64,000 nucleotides of DNA from Cobetia sp. cqz5-12 (GTDB taxonomy: Bacteria > Pseudomonadota > Gammaproteobacteria > Pseudomonadales > Halomonadaceae), in assembly GCF_016495405.1 (NCBI RefSeq), contig NZ_CP044522.1, positions 1,054,001 through 1,118,000 on the forward strand. Reading direction: 5' to 3'. The notes under the pieces are model-generated. The model was not told where the DNA came from. It saw nothing but the letters and a program-made list of their open reading frames with translations, and ran no database searches. Below are positions 1 to 9,047 of this stretch, one piece after another. The translations under genes and the position numbers were made by a program. Each line of letters opens with the position of its first letter. The first letter of the stretch is position 1.

Positions 1-520
1 GGCCGTTCGCTGGGCAGTGAACCTCCGGCGCGGCGTGCGTCAGGGCACGACTCGCCGGAGTGAAAATAGGGGTGCGACTCACGCTGGCTCGCCATGTCCT
101 GCACGGACGATCGGCCGCTCGACACAAGGCGCTGGCGCGAAGCAGCCGCATAGCATGCCGCAACAGTAGCATTTAAAACGACCGTTTGTTTATTATGCTT
201 GGGTCTGACGTAATAGCCACCGGGGACGTTGCAGGAAATCGCCCTGTGGGTTTCACGCTCGGGCGTGTTGAGAGTGATTGTCAGGTTTGACCCCGGCAGC
301 CAATTCTGCGCAAGATGCCCGCATGAGAATGGCGGCTCCCGGACAGTGAAAACCACGCCGGTCTGGCTGACTTCATCCGTCGGGTGCCAGCGGATATCGT
401 GGCGAGACACTTGTCATCACGGTCATCTGTGGAAGATATTCACCTATCAAACGCTTGCATGAATCGAGCGCTGGCGGCCTCACGGTCACTGGTACTCCAT
501 GAGAAATCAGCGAGGACACC
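1..520. other. Gene-free region upstream of etfB
   Basis: I see no convincing gene here. A minus-strand frame is open from an ATG at 95 to the window edge, but its 31 residues resemble no family I know and it lacks a clear ribosome binding site. In related bacteria etfBA is often divergent from the ETF-ubiquinone oxidoreductase gene, so that gene may start just outside the left edge (inference). The A+T-rich patch at 171-200 holds a PsrA-like dyad and a -10-like TATTAT at 191-196. Confidence 0.6.
176..188. promoter_or_regulatory. PsrA-like operator dyad upstream of etfBA
   Basis: The sequence reads AAAC-GACC-GTTTG, a perfect AAAC/GTTT dyad with a 4-nt spacer. This matches the published PsrA (TetR family, fatty-acid responsive) site of form (G/C)AAAC-N2-4-GTTTG/C except for the first base. 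It lies just upstream of a -10-like TATTAT (191-196), as a repressor site would. ETF accepts electrons from acyl-CoA dehydrogenases, so control by a fatty-acid sensor makes sense. Assignment to PsrA is by motif only. Confidence 0.45.
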
Positions 521-1273
521 ATGAAAGTACTCGTCGCGGTGAAACGCGTCATCGATTACAACGTCAAGATTCGCGTCAAGGCTGACCAGTCTGACGTCGA
601 TCTGACCAACGTCAAGATGGCCATGAACCCCTTCTGCGAGATCGCCGTCGAAGAAGCGGTGCGTCTGAAGGAAAAAGGCGTGGCGACCGAAGTCGTGGCC
701 GTCACCATCGGCCCGAAGGCCGCCCAGGAACAGCTGCGTACCGCGCTGGCGCTGGGTGCCGATCGCGCCGTGCAGGTGATGACCGATGATGCCGTCGACT
801 CGCTGGGCGTGGCCAAACTGCTGGCCAAGGTGGTCGAGGAAGAACAGCCCGGCCTGGTGATTCTCGGCAAGCAGTCCATCGATGCCGACAACAACCAGAC
901 CGGTCAGATGCTGGCGGCACTCACCGGCATGGGGCAGGGGACCTTCGCCTCCGAGGTGGTCGTCGATGGCGAGAGCGTCAACGTCACTCGCGAGATCGAT
1001 GGCGGTCTGCAGACCGTCAAGCTGAACCTGCCGGCGGTGGTCACCACTGACCTGCGCCTGAATGAGCCGCGCTACGCCAAGCTGCCGGACATCATGAAGG
1101 CCAAGAAGAAGCCGCTGGACGTCAAGACGCCGGAAGAGCTGGGTGTCTCCACGGCTTCCAAGGTGTCACTGGTCAAGGTCACGCCGCCGGCCGAGCGTCA
1201 GGGCGGTATCAAGGTCGGCTCCGTCGATGAGCTGGTGGACAAACTCAAGAACGAAGCAAAGGTGATCTCATGA
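521..1273 (+). CDS. etfB: Electron transfer flavoprotein subunit beta
   Basis: 250 residues, the normal length for EtfB. It binds AMP and, with EtfA, forms the FAD-containing heterodimer that takes electrons from acyl-CoA and other dehydrogenases and passes them to ETF-ubiquinone oxidoreductase. It opens with the typical [14 protein letters not shown] and carries the ETF-beta recognition-loop region [17 protein letters not shown] near residue 190. A GAGGA ribosome binding site precedes ATG 521. The stop overlaps the etfA start by 4 bp (ATGA), so the two are translationally coupled. Confidence 0.97.
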   Translation: MKVLVAVKRVIDYNVKIRVKADQSDVDLTNVKMAMNPFCEIAVEEAVRLKEKGVATEVVAVTIGPKAAQEQLRTALALGADRAVQVMTDDAVDSLGVAKLLAKVVEEEQPGLVILGKQSIDADNNQTGQMLAALTGMGQGTFASEVVVDGESVNVTREIDGGLQTVKLNLPAVVTTDLRLNEPRYAKLPDIMKAKKKPLDVKTPEELGVSTASKVSLVKVTPPAERQGGIKVGSVDELVDKLKNEAKVIS

Positions 1274-2196
1274 GCATTCTCGTCATTGCCGATCATCATG
1301 ATGGCCAGCTGACCGGCAGCACCGCGAGTGTCGTGGCAGCCGCAACCGCCATCGGGGGCGATATCGACGTGCTGGTCGCCGGTGAGGGCGTAGGCGCCGT
1401 CGCCGAGCAGGCCGCCAGGCTTGCCGGCATCGCGCGTGTGCGTGTCGCCGACAATGCCGTCTACGCCCATCAGCTGGCCGAGAACCTGTCGGCACTGGTC
1501 GTGGCGCTGGCCGATGACTACAGCCACGTGCTGTCCAGTGCCTCCACTACTGCCAAGAACTTCATGCCGCGTGTCGCGGCACTGAAGGACGTGGCGCAGA
1601 TCTCCGAGATCATCGCCGTCGAGAGCGCCGATACCTTCCAGCGCCCGATCTACGCCGGTAACGCCATCGCCACCGTCAAGAGTGACGATGTGCTCAAGGT
1701 CATCACCGTGCGTGCCACCGGCTTCGATCCGGTCGCGCTCGACGGACAGGCGGCTATCGAGGCCGTGGACGTGGTCGAGGATGCAGGCGTCTCGAGCTTC
1801 GTCGAGGAAACCCTGGCCGAAAGCGAGCGCCCTGAGCTTGGCTCCGCCAAGGTGGTGATCTCCGGTGGCCGCGGCATGGGCAACGGTGAGAACTTCGCGC
1901 TGCTCAACGGTATCGCCGACAAGCTGGGCGCCGCCATCGGTGCTTCACGCGCTGCCGTCGATGCCGGCTTCGTGCCCAACGACATGCAGGTCGGCCAGAC
2001 CGGCAAGATCGTCGCGCCGGATCTTTACATCGCCGTCGGCATCTCCGGCGCGATCCAGCACCTGGCGGGCATGAAGGACTCCAAGGTCATCGTCGCGATC
2101 AACAAGGACGACGAAGCGCCGATCTTCCAGGTCGCGGATTACGGCCTGGTCGGGGATCTGTTCGAGGTACTGCCGGAGCTGGAAGGCAAGCTCTGA
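1270..2196 (+). CDS. etfA: Electron transfer flavoprotein subunit alpha
   Basis: 308 residues, full length. The C-terminal FAD domain is clear: [10 protein letters not shown] near residue 195, then the conserved region with [20 protein letters not shown] and [23 protein letters not shown] split over residues about 240-285. It pairs with EtfB encoded immediately upstream (4-bp overlap). A strong hairpin terminator follows 54 bp after the stop, so etfBA is a self-contained two-gene operon. Confidence 0.97.
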   Translation: MSILVIADHHDGQLTGSTASVVAAATAIGGDIDVLVAGEGVGAVAEQAARLAGIARVRVADNAVYAHQLAENLSALVVALADDYSHVLSSASTTAKNFMPRVAALKDVAQISEIIAVESADTFQRPIYAGNAIATVKSDDVLKVITVRATGFDPVALDGQAAIEAVDVVEDAGVSSFVEETLAESERPELGSAKVVISGGRGMGNGENFALLNGIADKLGAAIGASRAAVDAGFVPNDMQVGQTGKIVAPDLYIAVGISGAIQHLAGMKDSKVIVAINKDDEAPIFQVADYGLVGDLFEVLPELEGKL

Positions 2197-2250
2197 GCAA
2201 CGCCCCGCAAGGCTGAGGCCGAGACACCGCTAGGTGGCCTGGCCAATCAA

Positions 2251-2281
2251 CGCGACCCGCTTCGGCGGGTCGCGTTTTTTT
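2251..2281 (+). terminator. Rho-independent terminator of etfBA
   Basis: A perfect 10-bp stem (CGCGACCCGC / GCGGGTCGCG) with a TTCG tetraloop is followed by seven T residues. This is one of the few classical T-tract terminators in the window. Confidence 0.93.
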
Positions 2282-2388
2282 GTGTCTGCGGACAATGGCT
2301 GGGGAGGTCAGGGGTGAGCGCTTCAGGAGAAAGTGCAACGCTGCATTGCAGGTTTCAGAGCCTGATGAGGGGGCAGGGCGAGGCAAGA

Positions 2389-2418
2389 TCAATTGATAAT
2401 TGTTCTTGTTTGTAATAC
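2389..2418 (+). promoter_or_regulatory. Possible promoter / Fur-like A+T-rich site before the TonB2-type operon
   Basis: The only A+T-rich patch between etfA and the next operon contains TTGATA (2393-2398) overlapping GATAAT (2395-2400). Around it, about 11 of 19 positions match the Fur consensus. The downstream operon encodes a TonB energisation system, which is commonly iron regulated. Both the promoter and the Fur reading are weak. Confidence 0.28.
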
Positions 2419-2514
2419 CGTCCATGCCAGTGATTTGCATTTCCACTCGGAAGCCACTAGCGGCCTGGCAGGCGACCGAGGATGCAACCAAGCCTAGTTC
2501 TTCAGGAGATGTCC

Positions 2515-3426
2515 GTGCGGCGTTCGACTTCTTTCCCCCTCCCGTGCGTGCGAGCCCTCGGTGGCCTGCTCCCGGCGCTGGTGCTGCTTGCACCGCTGAC
2601 AGCCGCCGCATTGCCGGCGCATGCCGAGACACTGCGTGACAGTGCCGCCACTCATCAGGAAACCCAGCGTGAGCTGCAGGCGCGCATCGACGCCGCCGAT
2701 GACGAGACGCGTGCGCTGCTGGTGCGCCTACGCGAAGCGCGTCAGGAAGCCGCGCGTCTGGAAAGCTATACCGCGGAACTGACGCCGCTGAATGCTGACC
2801 GCGCGGCGCGTATCGAGCGCCAGCGCACGGCGCTGGAGAATCTCGAGGCCACGCGTGAGTCGCTGCCGGGCCTGCTGCGTCAGCAGGTCGAGGAGCTTGA
2901 GGACTTCATCGAGCAGGACCTGCCGTTTCTCAAGGACGAGCGCCTCGCGCGCGTCCAGCGTCTGCGTGACAACCTTTCCAATGCCAGCCTGAGCAATGAC
3001 GAGCGCCTCGATCAACTGCTCAACGCCTGGCAGCAGGAGCTGAGCTACGGTCAGGGCTTCGATACCTGGCGCGCAGGGCTTGTCGGCGGAGAAGACACCG
3101 AGGTGCAGTATCTGCGTGTCGGCCGCGTCGGTCTCTATTACCTGACGCTGGATGGTCAGCATGGCGGCGCCTGGCAGGCCAGAAATGGCAGCTGGCAGGT
3201 GCTGGATGACAGTGGCCTGGAGGCGCTGCGCAAGGGCATCAGCATGGCGCGTGACCAGCAGGCACCGTCACTGGTGACTCTGCCGCTGTCGGTGCCGGTC
3301 GAGGACGTCGAGCTGGCGCCGAAGGGGCGCCTGACGCAGTCCGCGCTCAAGAGCGCCGATCAGGCTGCCGCGGCAGTCACCAGCACACGCACCACCACTA
3401 CTCGTACCGCGCAGGAGTCCAGCTGA
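2515..3426 (+). CDS. DUF3450 periplasmic coiled-coil protein of TonB2-type cluster
   Basis: About 303 residues from GTG 2515, chosen because AGGAG (2504-2508) lies 6 nt upstream and because the product then starts with a clean signal peptide ending ALPAHA; ATG 2482 and ATG 2509 are in-frame alternatives. After the signal, residues about 40-130 are rich in E, R, A and L and look coiled-coil. The second half has the DUF3450 pattern (QVEELEDFIEQDLPFLKDER and later VGRVGLYYLTLDG). In Vibrio the homologue is the first gene of the TonB2 locus; its exact role is unknown. The stop overlaps the next start (TGATG). Confidence 0.88.
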   Translation: MRRSTSFPLPCVRALGGLLPALVLLAPLTAAALPAHAETLRDSAATHQETQRELQARIDAADDETRALLVRLREARQEAARLESYTAELTPLNADRAARIERQRTALENLEATRESLPGLLRQQVEELEDFIEQDLPFLKDERLARVQRLRDNLSNASLSNDERLDQLLNAWQQELSYGQGFDTWRAGLVGGEDTEVQYLRVGRVGLYYLTLDGQHGGAWQARNGSWQVLDDSGLEALRKGISMARDQQAPSLVTLPLSVPVEDVELAPKGRLTQSALKSADQAAAAVTSTRTTTTRTAQESS

Positions 3427-4877
3427 TGGCGACGAATTCACAAGCGCCACGTGCGTCTCTGTCACGCCTGTTGCTGACGGCCGGCACCCTGGGGCTGCTG
3501 ACGTTGTCATCTCCCGCCCTGCTGGCGGCGACCGGCAGTGCCGAGCAGTCATTGAGCGTCGAGCAGTTCGAACAGGCGGCCAGTCAGGCCGAAAGCCGCG
3601 ACCAGGTGCGTCTCGACGCCCTGTTGTCGGATCGCGAGGCACTGCAAGCGGCGGTCAGCGAGGCCGAGGCGCGGCGTGACAGCCTGCGCGAGACGCGCGC
3701 GACCCTCGAGGCCGAAGCGCAGGAGCAACAGGCGACTCTCAGCGGTCTGGATGAAGAGCGTCAGGCCCAGCAGGGCGATCTCGGTCAGGTCTTCGAGGTG
3801 GCGCGCAAGCATGCCCGCGAGACGCGTGAGGCGCTGGCGGGCAACTGGCTGCTGGTCGGCGGTCAGGCGCGTCTGCCGGACCTGGGGCCGCGTGATGAGG
3901 TGCCGGGCCGCGAGCGTCTCGCCGCCCTGACCGCGGACATTCGCAGCATCGCCACCGAAAGCGGTCGCGCGCTGCGCTTCCAGGCGCCGCTGGCCGGGCC
4001 GGATGGCAGCATCAAGCCACGTGAGATCGTGCGCGTCGGCGAGCAGATGGCCTTCAGTGGTCACCACCTGCTGGCACCGCTGTCGGAAGACAAGGCCGTG
4101 GATGGCCCCTCGGCGCTGGAAACTCTCGGTCTTGCAGGCACCACGCCGCTGCGCATTCGCAAGCAGCTGGCGGCCTTCGATGCCGGTGACAGTGATCGCC
4201 TGAGCTTCGACCCCACCGGTGGCGATGTCACCCAGGCGCTGGCGCGGGCGCCACGTCTCGGTGAACGCCTCAAGCAGGGCGGTGCCGTCGGTTACGTCAT
4301 CGTCGGCCTGGGCGTGCTGGGCCTGATCATCGCGCTGATCCAGCTGGTGCGCCTGTCGCTGACCCGTCGTGCGGTAAAGCGTCAGGAGGCCGACTTGAGC
4401 CAGCTCCGCGATGACAACCCGTTGGGTCGTGTACTGCATCGTTTTGAAGGCATGCGCCACGACCACGAGCCGGAAGCGCTTGAAGCCCGTCTCGACGAGG
4501 CGTTGCTGGCAGAGCAGCCCAAACTCGAACGCGGCCAGGCACTGGTCAAGCTGCTGGCTGCCATCGCGCCGTTGCTGGGGCTGCTGGGTACCGTGACCGG
4601 CATGATCGGCACCTTCCAGTCGATCACCGTCTTCGGTACCGGCGACCCGAAATTGATGGCCGGCGGTATCTCCCAGGCGCTGGTGACCACCGTGCTGGGT
4701 CTGGTGACCGCCGTGCCGCTGCTGTTCGCCCAGACCGGGCTTTCCAGTCTGTCCAAGGGCCTGATGGGCCGCCTCGAGGGCCGTGCCAGTGCACGTCTGG
4801 CCGACCACCTCGAGAAGCGCGCTCCGAGCAAGGCTGCCAGCGCGGCGGCGCGTCAGCGGGATACCGAGCATGCCTGA
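3426..4877 (+). CDS. ttpC: TtpC-like MotA/TolQ/ExbB proton channel protein
   Basis: 483 residues, far longer than ordinary ExbB. There is a signal peptide at about 1-36, then a periplasmic coiled-coil stretch (about 45-120). The C-terminal ExbB core has one membrane segment at about 287-309 and the paired segments LLGLLGTVTGMIGTF (about 386-400) and LVTTVLGLVTAVPLLFA (about 421-437). This architecture matches TtpC, the fourth component needed by Vibrio TonB2. It probably bridges the ExbB/ExbD motor to the periplasm. It overlaps the following exbB by 8 bp. The symbol is assigned by architecture and context. Confidence 0.85.
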   Translation: MATNSQAPRASLSRLLLTAGTLGLLTLSSPALLAATGSAEQSLSVEQFEQAASQAESRDQVRLDALLSDREALQAAVSEAEARRDSLRETRATLEAEAQEQQATLSGLDEERQAQQGDLGQVFEVARKHARETREALAGNWLLVGGQARLPDLGPRDEVPGRERLAALTADIRSIATESGRALRFQAPLAGPDGSIKPREIVRVGEQMAFSGHHLLAPLSEDKAVDGPSALETLGLAGTTPLRIRKQLAAFDAGDSDRLSFDPTGGDVTQALARAPRLGERLKQGGAVGYVIVGLGVLGLIIALIQLVRLSLTRRAVKRQEADLSQLRDDNPLGRVLHRFEGMRHDHEPEALEARLDEALLAEQPKLERGQALVKLLAAIAPLLGLLGTVTGMIGTFQSITVFGTGDPKLMAGGISQALVTTVLGLVTAVPLLFAQTGLSSLSKGLMGRLEGRASARLADHLEKRAPSKAASAAARQRDTEHA

Positions 4878-5493
4878 TTCGTTGGCCGCCTCTTCCTTGC
4901 TGAGCGGTGGCTTCGCGCCAGTGATGCGGCTGGTGGAAAGCGGTGGCCCGCTGATCGTGGTGATCTGCCTGATCGCCATGGTGCTGTTCGGGCTGGCGCT
5001 GGAACGCGGCCTCTACTGGCGGCTTGTGCACCGTCCGGCGCGTCAGCAGTTGATCCATGACTGGGTGGCGCGCAGCGAGCACCACAGCTGGTCGGCGCTC
5101 ACCCATCGTGAAGTACTGACCCGTGAGCTACTGTCACGTCTGCGCGCGCCGCTGCCGTGGCTCAAGCTGCTGGTGCTGATCTGCCCGCTGGCAGGCCTGT
5201 TGGGCACCGTGACCGGCATGATCCATGTCTTCGATTCGCTGGCGATCGCCGGCACCGGCCAGGCGCGTGCCATGGCCGACGGTGTGGCTCGCGCCACGCT
5301 GCCGACGCTGGCCGGCATGGCGGTCGCGGTGGTGGGCCTGATGTTCGTCACGCGTTTCGAGCGCGTGGTGCGTCGTGAAGACCAGCGCCTGCACGACCGT
5401 CTGGCGCGCGCCGTCGACGATGCACGTTCCGGCATGTCCGCTGCGAACGGCTTTGATTCCTCCTCTGATACAAGCGAGACACCACATGCGTAG
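4870..5493 (+). CDS. exbB: ExbB-type proton channel subunit
   Basis: 207 residues from ATG 4870, which overlaps the end of the TtpC-like gene; in-frame codons further upstream encode no membrane-protein-like sequence. Three membrane segments are visible: about 26-45 (LIVVICLIAMVLFGLALE), about 97-120 (LLGTVTGMIHVF) and about 140-158 (LPTLAGMAVAVVGLMF). It forms the inner-membrane proton channel with ExbD and energises TonB. The next gene overlaps by 8 bp. Confidence 0.93.
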   Translation: MPDSLAASSLLSGGFAPVMRLVESGGPLIVVICLIAMVLFGLALERGLYWRLVHRPARQQLIHDWVARSEHHSWSALTHREVLTRELLSRLRAPLPWLKLLVLICPLAGLLGTVTGMIHVFDSLAIAGTGQARAMADGVARATLPTLAGMAVAVVGLMFVTRFERVVRREDQRLHDRLARAVDDARSGMSAANGFDSSSDTSETPHA

Positions 5494-5884
5494 ACGTCGC
5501 ATGGAGGCCGCGGAAGACAGCGGCGAGATCAATCTGACGCCGATGCTGGATGTCGTCTTCATCATGCTGATCTTCTTCATCGTCACCACCAGCTTCGTCA
5601 AGGAGTCCGGGGTCGAGATCCAGCGTCCGGAAGCCTCCAATGCCACGGCGCGCCCCGATGCGGCGGTCATGGTCGCCATCACCGCCGAGGGCGCGGTGTG
5701 GGTCGACGGCAAGCCGGTGGATGCCCATCGCGTCGGCGACGCCGTGGCCGACCTTGCCGATGGTCAGCCGGTGGTGATTCAGGCCGACAGCCGCTCACAG
5801 ACCGGCCTGCTGGTCGAGACGATGGATGCGCTGCGCAATGCGGGTGTGCAGGACATCGCGGTCGCCGCCTCGAAGGGCGAATGA
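5486..5884 (+). CDS. exbD: ExbD-type biopolymer transport protein
   Basis: 132 residues from ATG 5486. A short cytoplasmic N-terminus is followed by one membrane helix (LDVVFIMLIFFIVTTSFV) containing Asp22, the equivalent of the proton-carrying Asp25 of E. coli ExbD. The periplasmic domain carries the usual VWVDGKPV and VVIQADSRS elements. It works with ExbB to convert proton motive force into TonB movement. The stop is separated by one base from the tonB ATG. Confidence 0.94.
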   Translation: MRRRRMEAAEDSGEINLTPMLDVVFIMLIFFIVTTSFVKESGVEIQRPEASNATARPDAAVMVAITAEGAVWVDGKPVDAHRVGDAVADLADGQPVVIQADSRSQTGLLVETMDALRNAGVQDIAVAASKGE

Positions 5885-5885
5885 C

Positions 5886-6680
5886 ATGACGCGACGCCTG
5901 TATGCCAATCGACTCGTCGGGCTTGTCGGCGGCGCCTTGCTGGCGCTGGTGCTGTTCTATGCGCTGGCCTTGCTGGTCGCGCCGCCGGTGAACGACACGC
6001 CGCCACCGGAGCCTCTGTCGGTCTCCACCGTCCAGGCACCTGAAGAGGCACCGCAGCCCGCACCCGCGGCGAGTGAAAGTCTGCCGACACCGCCTGCCGA
6101 GCCACCGCCGCCACCCAAGGCAGCCCCGATGCCGGCGCCCAAGGCGACAAGCCCGGTGGCGATTCCGGAGGTCAAGACGCCATTGCCGCCGACGCCAGAG
6201 CTGACCATGGATGACAGCCTGCCGCCGCTGGAAGTCGAGCGTCCGCCCAAACCGACCCCCAAGCCGAAACCGACGCCCAAGCCTGCACCCAAGGCCAAGC
6301 CGGAACCCAAGGCGGTCGCCAGCCAGGCCGAGGCCGCTTCATCGGCGCAGTCGGCGTCTGACACGTCATCACAGGTCGCGGCGAAGCCGTCAAAGCCCAG
6401 GGCAGCCCCGGCGGCGCAGGGTGGTTCACCGCGGCCCACCGTACGCACCGCGCCCGAATATCCGAGTCGCGCGCGTCGCCGCGGTATCGAGGGCTTCGTC
6501 GAGGTGGCCTTCGTGATTCGTCCGGATGGCAATGTCGATGGCGGCTCGCTGCGAGTGGTGCGTGCCGAGCCGTCGGGCGTGTTCGATCGGGCGGCGATGA
6601 AGGCGATCGCGCGCTGGGAATTCCCGGCCGCGGGCAATGCGCGTCAGGCGCGCCAGCGGCTCGAGTTCCAGTTGCGTTGA
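5886..6680 (+). CDS. tonB: TonB energy transducer (TonB2 type)
   Basis: 264 residues. An N-terminal membrane anchor (about 10-32) is followed by a long Pro/Lys-rich periplasmic spacer with PKPTPKPKPTPKP repeats (about 115-145). The C-terminal TonB domain carries the RTAPEYPSRARRRGIEG signature, with the YP motif and a region beginning VAFVIRPDGNVDG. It contacts TonB boxes of outer-membrane receptors. No receptor gene lies nearby, so the system may serve receptors encoded elsewhere. Confidence 0.93.
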   Translation: MTRRLYANRLVGLVGGALLALVLFYALALLVAPPVNDTPPPEPLSVSTVQAPEEAPQPAPAASESLPTPPAEPPPPPKAAPMPAPKATSPVAIPEVKTPLPPTPELTMDDSLPPLEVERPPKPTPKPKPTPKPAPKAKPEPKAVASQAEAASSAQSASDTSSQVAAKPSKPRAAPAAQGGSPRPTVRTAPEYPSRARRRGIEGFVEVAFVIRPDGNVDGGSLRVVRAEPSGVFDRAAMKAIARWEFPAAGNARQARQRLEFQLR

Positions 6681-6813
6681 GGCAACCCATGACCCCATGG
6701 CGCGGACTTTCATCGGGTGTCTGATGTGTGTCATATGTCGTCATCTCCGAGGCCGTGGACTTATCGGCAATGCGCCGGGTCATGGCAGCGGATGAACGCA
6801 AGAGGAAAGACTC

Positions 6814-8109
6814 ATGGTAGCGAAATCCACACCGCCGCAGGACGCCGACAGCGCTGAGCGATCGCGAGGCCTGATGGCCCGGGCGCGCCAGCTGCTGACA
6901 CGCGGCGGGCGCCGACTCACCCGCGTGACACTGGTCTCGACCTGTCTGATGCTGATGATGGAAGTCGGTGGCATCAGTGCGGCCCATGCGGCGACGCGCG
7001 TCTCCGCCGAAGTGGCGGGGCAGTTGCGCACGCTGCAATCACGGCTGGATGAAGGCGATTATGACGCGGTCGGTGAGCGCGCCGAGCGTGAGGCCAAGCG
7101 CCAGCGCGGCGAGGTGCGCGCGCTGTATCTGTCATTGGCGGCCAGTGCCCGTGCACGCCAGGGCGATCAGGCCCAGGCGGCACGCTTGTATGCCGAGGCG
7201 CGTCGCTTGCCGGGAGTCAATGCCTCCCAGGCTCGCGAATGGCTGCGACGTGAAGCGATGCTGCGCCTGCGCGCCGGTGAGCGCGACAGCGGTATCGCTC
7301 GTCTGGCGGAGTATCTGCACGGTGGCTCGGCGAGTGCCGATGACCTGTGGCTGGCGGTCAGTCTGGAGGCCAATCGAGGTGACTGGGCGCGCGCCGAGGA
7401 TTGGCTGGAGCGTGCCAGCAAGGCGAGTGCGCCGAGCGGCGATCGCTTGAAGCTGGCCGTCAGCGTCTATCAGCAGACCGGTCGCCATGGCGCGGCGGTG
7501 GCGCTGGTCGAGCAGGGGCTGGGCGAGTCACGTGACCCGCAGGACTGGCAGCGTGCCGTGGCGCTCTATCAGCGCCTCAACCAGAACACCCGCGCCGCCA
7601 GTACCTGGGAAGCGGCGTGGGCGGCGGGGATCGTCGGCGGCAGTGACGCCTACCAGCAGCGGGTCGACCTGCAGTTGGCGGCCGGTGCGCCGGCGCGGGC
7701 GGCGGAGCTGATCGAGGCGGGGCTTTCGAAATCCGCGACGCCTGAGGGGCAGCCGCTGCTTGAAGACACCCCGGCGCTGCGTCGCCAGCTGGCGCAGGCC
7801 TGGACGGCGGCGCGCGATGTCGAGCACGCGCTGAAGGCATGGGCAGCCGTCTCGCAGCAGAGCCAGTCGCTCGAGGATGCCCGGCAGTATGCCGAGCTTG
7901 CCTATGACTGGGGCCGCTGGGAAGCAGCGCAGCAGGCGCTGGCTGCGGCCGGTGAGCGTGGCGATGACTCGGCGCGTCATTGGCTGCTCTCCGGCGTGGT
8001 CGCCAGTCAGCTGGAGCAGTTCGACCCTGCGCGTGAAGCCTTCAAGAAGGCTCAGGCGCGTGGCGCTGAAGGGGCCGATGCCTGGCTGAAGTCCGTTGCT
8101 CAGCGCTGA
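6814..8109 (+). CDS. TPR-repeat protein of TonB2-type cluster
   Basis: 431 residues; AAGAGG precedes ATG 6814. A hydrophobic segment at about residues 35-58 ending in AAHA suggests a signal peptide behind a longer than usual basic N-terminus. The remainder is alanine-rich helical repeats typical of tetratricopeptide domains (for example ALYLSLAASARARQGDQAQA). A TPR protein is also the last gene of the Vibrio TonB2 locus, where its role is unclear. The 133-bp gap after tonB shows no terminator, so it is probably co-transcribed. Confidence 0.82.
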   Translation: MVAKSTPPQDADSAERSRGLMARARQLLTRGGRRLTRVTLVSTCLMLMMEVGGISAAHAATRVSAEVAGQLRTLQSRLDEGDYDAVGERAEREAKRQRGEVRALYLSLAASARARQGDQAQAARLYAEARRLPGVNASQAREWLRREAMLRLRAGERDSGIARLAEYLHGGSASADDLWLAVSLEANRGDWARAEDWLERASKASAPSGDRLKLAVSVYQQTGRHGAAVALVEQGLGESRDPQDWQRAVALYQRLNQNTRAASTWEAAWAAGIVGGSDAYQQRVDLQLAAGAPARAAELIEAGLSKSATPEGQPLLEDTPALRRQLAQAWTAARDVEHALKAWAAVSQQSQSLEDARQYAELAYDWGRWEAAQQALAAAGERGDDSARHWLLSGVVASQLEQFDPAREAFKKAQARGAEGADAWLKSVAQR

Positions 8110-8154
8110 TGACGTGAGAGGCTGGCGATCCAGCGCTGTCTGAGCATCACTGCA

Positions 8155-8208
8155 ACGCAAACGCCGCCTTTCCTGATCGTCCTGAGACGGGAAAGGCGGC
8201 GTTTGCGT
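8155..8208. terminator. Large perfect hairpin between convergent genes
   Basis: A perfect 19-bp inverted repeat (8155-8173 and 8190-8208) with a 16-nt loop sits between the TPR gene and xthA, which converge here. There is no long T tract on either side, but size and position fit a bidirectional terminator. Confidence 0.7.
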
Positions 8209-8234
8209 GTCTGGCACTGGCGTTGCTCAGCGTA

Positions 8235-9047
8235 TCAGCCGATATCGGTCCACACCGGGGCGTGATCCGACGGCTTTTCCATGCCGCGCAGTGCGTAGTC
8301 GACACCGGAATCCTTGATCAGCGGAGTCAGGCCGGGGCTGGTCATGATCAGATCGATGCGCAGGCCGCGCTTGGGCTCACGCTCGAAGCCGCGTGAGCGG
8401 TAGTCGAACCAGCTGAACTGGTCATCGACCTCCGGGTGCACGTGGCGGAAGCTGTCGGTCAGGCCCCAGGCATAGAGGCGCTCCATCCACTCGCGCTCGA
8501 TGGGCTGGAAGCTGGTCTTGCCTTCGCGCAGCCAGCGCTTGCGGTTGGGCTCGCCGATGCCGATGTCGCGGTCGGTGGCCGAGATGTTGTAGTCGCCCAT
8601 CACCACCACATGCTGCTCGGGCTGGTGGTCTTCTTCCAGCAGGCGGAACAGCTGCTGATAGAAGCGCGTCTTGTAGGGGAACTTCACCGGGTGCTCGATA
8701 TTCTCGCCCTGGGGGAAGTAGCCGTTGTAGACGATCAGCGGCTCGCCGTTCGGGCCGTCGATCTCGACGCCGATCATGCGCTTCTGGGCATCCTCGTCGT
8801 CATCCGGCATGCCGTAGTGCACCTTCTTCGGCACCTGACGGGTCAGCATCGCGACGCCGTAGTGGCCCTTCTGGCCGTGCCACACCACGTGATAGCCCAG
8901 CGCCTCGATGTGCGCGTGGGGGAATTCACTGTCCTGCACCTTGGTTTCCTGCAGGCCAATGACTTCCGGCTGATGCGTCTCGATCAGCGCTTCCAGCTGA
9001 TGCGGACGCGCACGGATGCCGTTGATGTTGAAGGAAATCAGGCGCAT
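8235..9047 (-). CDS. xthA: Exodeoxyribonuclease III
   Basis: 270 residues from ATG 9047; a GTG directly before it (9050) is possible but the family starts at the equivalent of [13 protein letters not shown]. This is an Mg-dependent AP endonuclease and 3'-5' exonuclease of base excision repair. The signature residues are present: LQETKVQ (metal-binding Glu), MGDYNI, RIDLIM and the C-terminal SDHAPVW with the catalytic Asp-His. The upstream gene's TGA overlaps its ATG (TGATG), indicating coupling. Confidence 0.96.
   Translation of the reverse strand: MRLISFNINGIRARPHQLEALIETHQPEVIGLQETKVQDSEFPHAHIEALGYHVVWHGQKGHYGVAMLTRQVPKKVHYGMPDDDEDAQKRMIGVEIDGPNGEPLIVYNGYFPQGENIEHPVKFPYKTRFYQQLFRLLEEDHQPEQHVVVMGDYNISATDRDIGIGEPNRKRWLREGKTSFQPIEREWMERLYAWGLTDSFRHVHPEVDDQFSWFDYRSRGFEREPKRGLRIDLIMTSPGLTPLIKDSGVDYALRGMEKPSDHAPVWTDIG

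Noticed and set aside
1..95. Minus-strand frame open to the left edge
   Set aside because: Its short visible sequence matches no family, including ETF-QO, and no convincing ribosome binding site precedes the ATG.
229..462. 77-codon plus-strand frame before etfB
   Set aside because: Composition is not protein-like, no ribosome binding site, and it overlaps the likely promoter/leader of etfBA.
3549..4979. 476-codon frame antisense to the TtpC-like gene
   Set aside because: Shadow of a well-supported gene; the translation has no domain or start signal.
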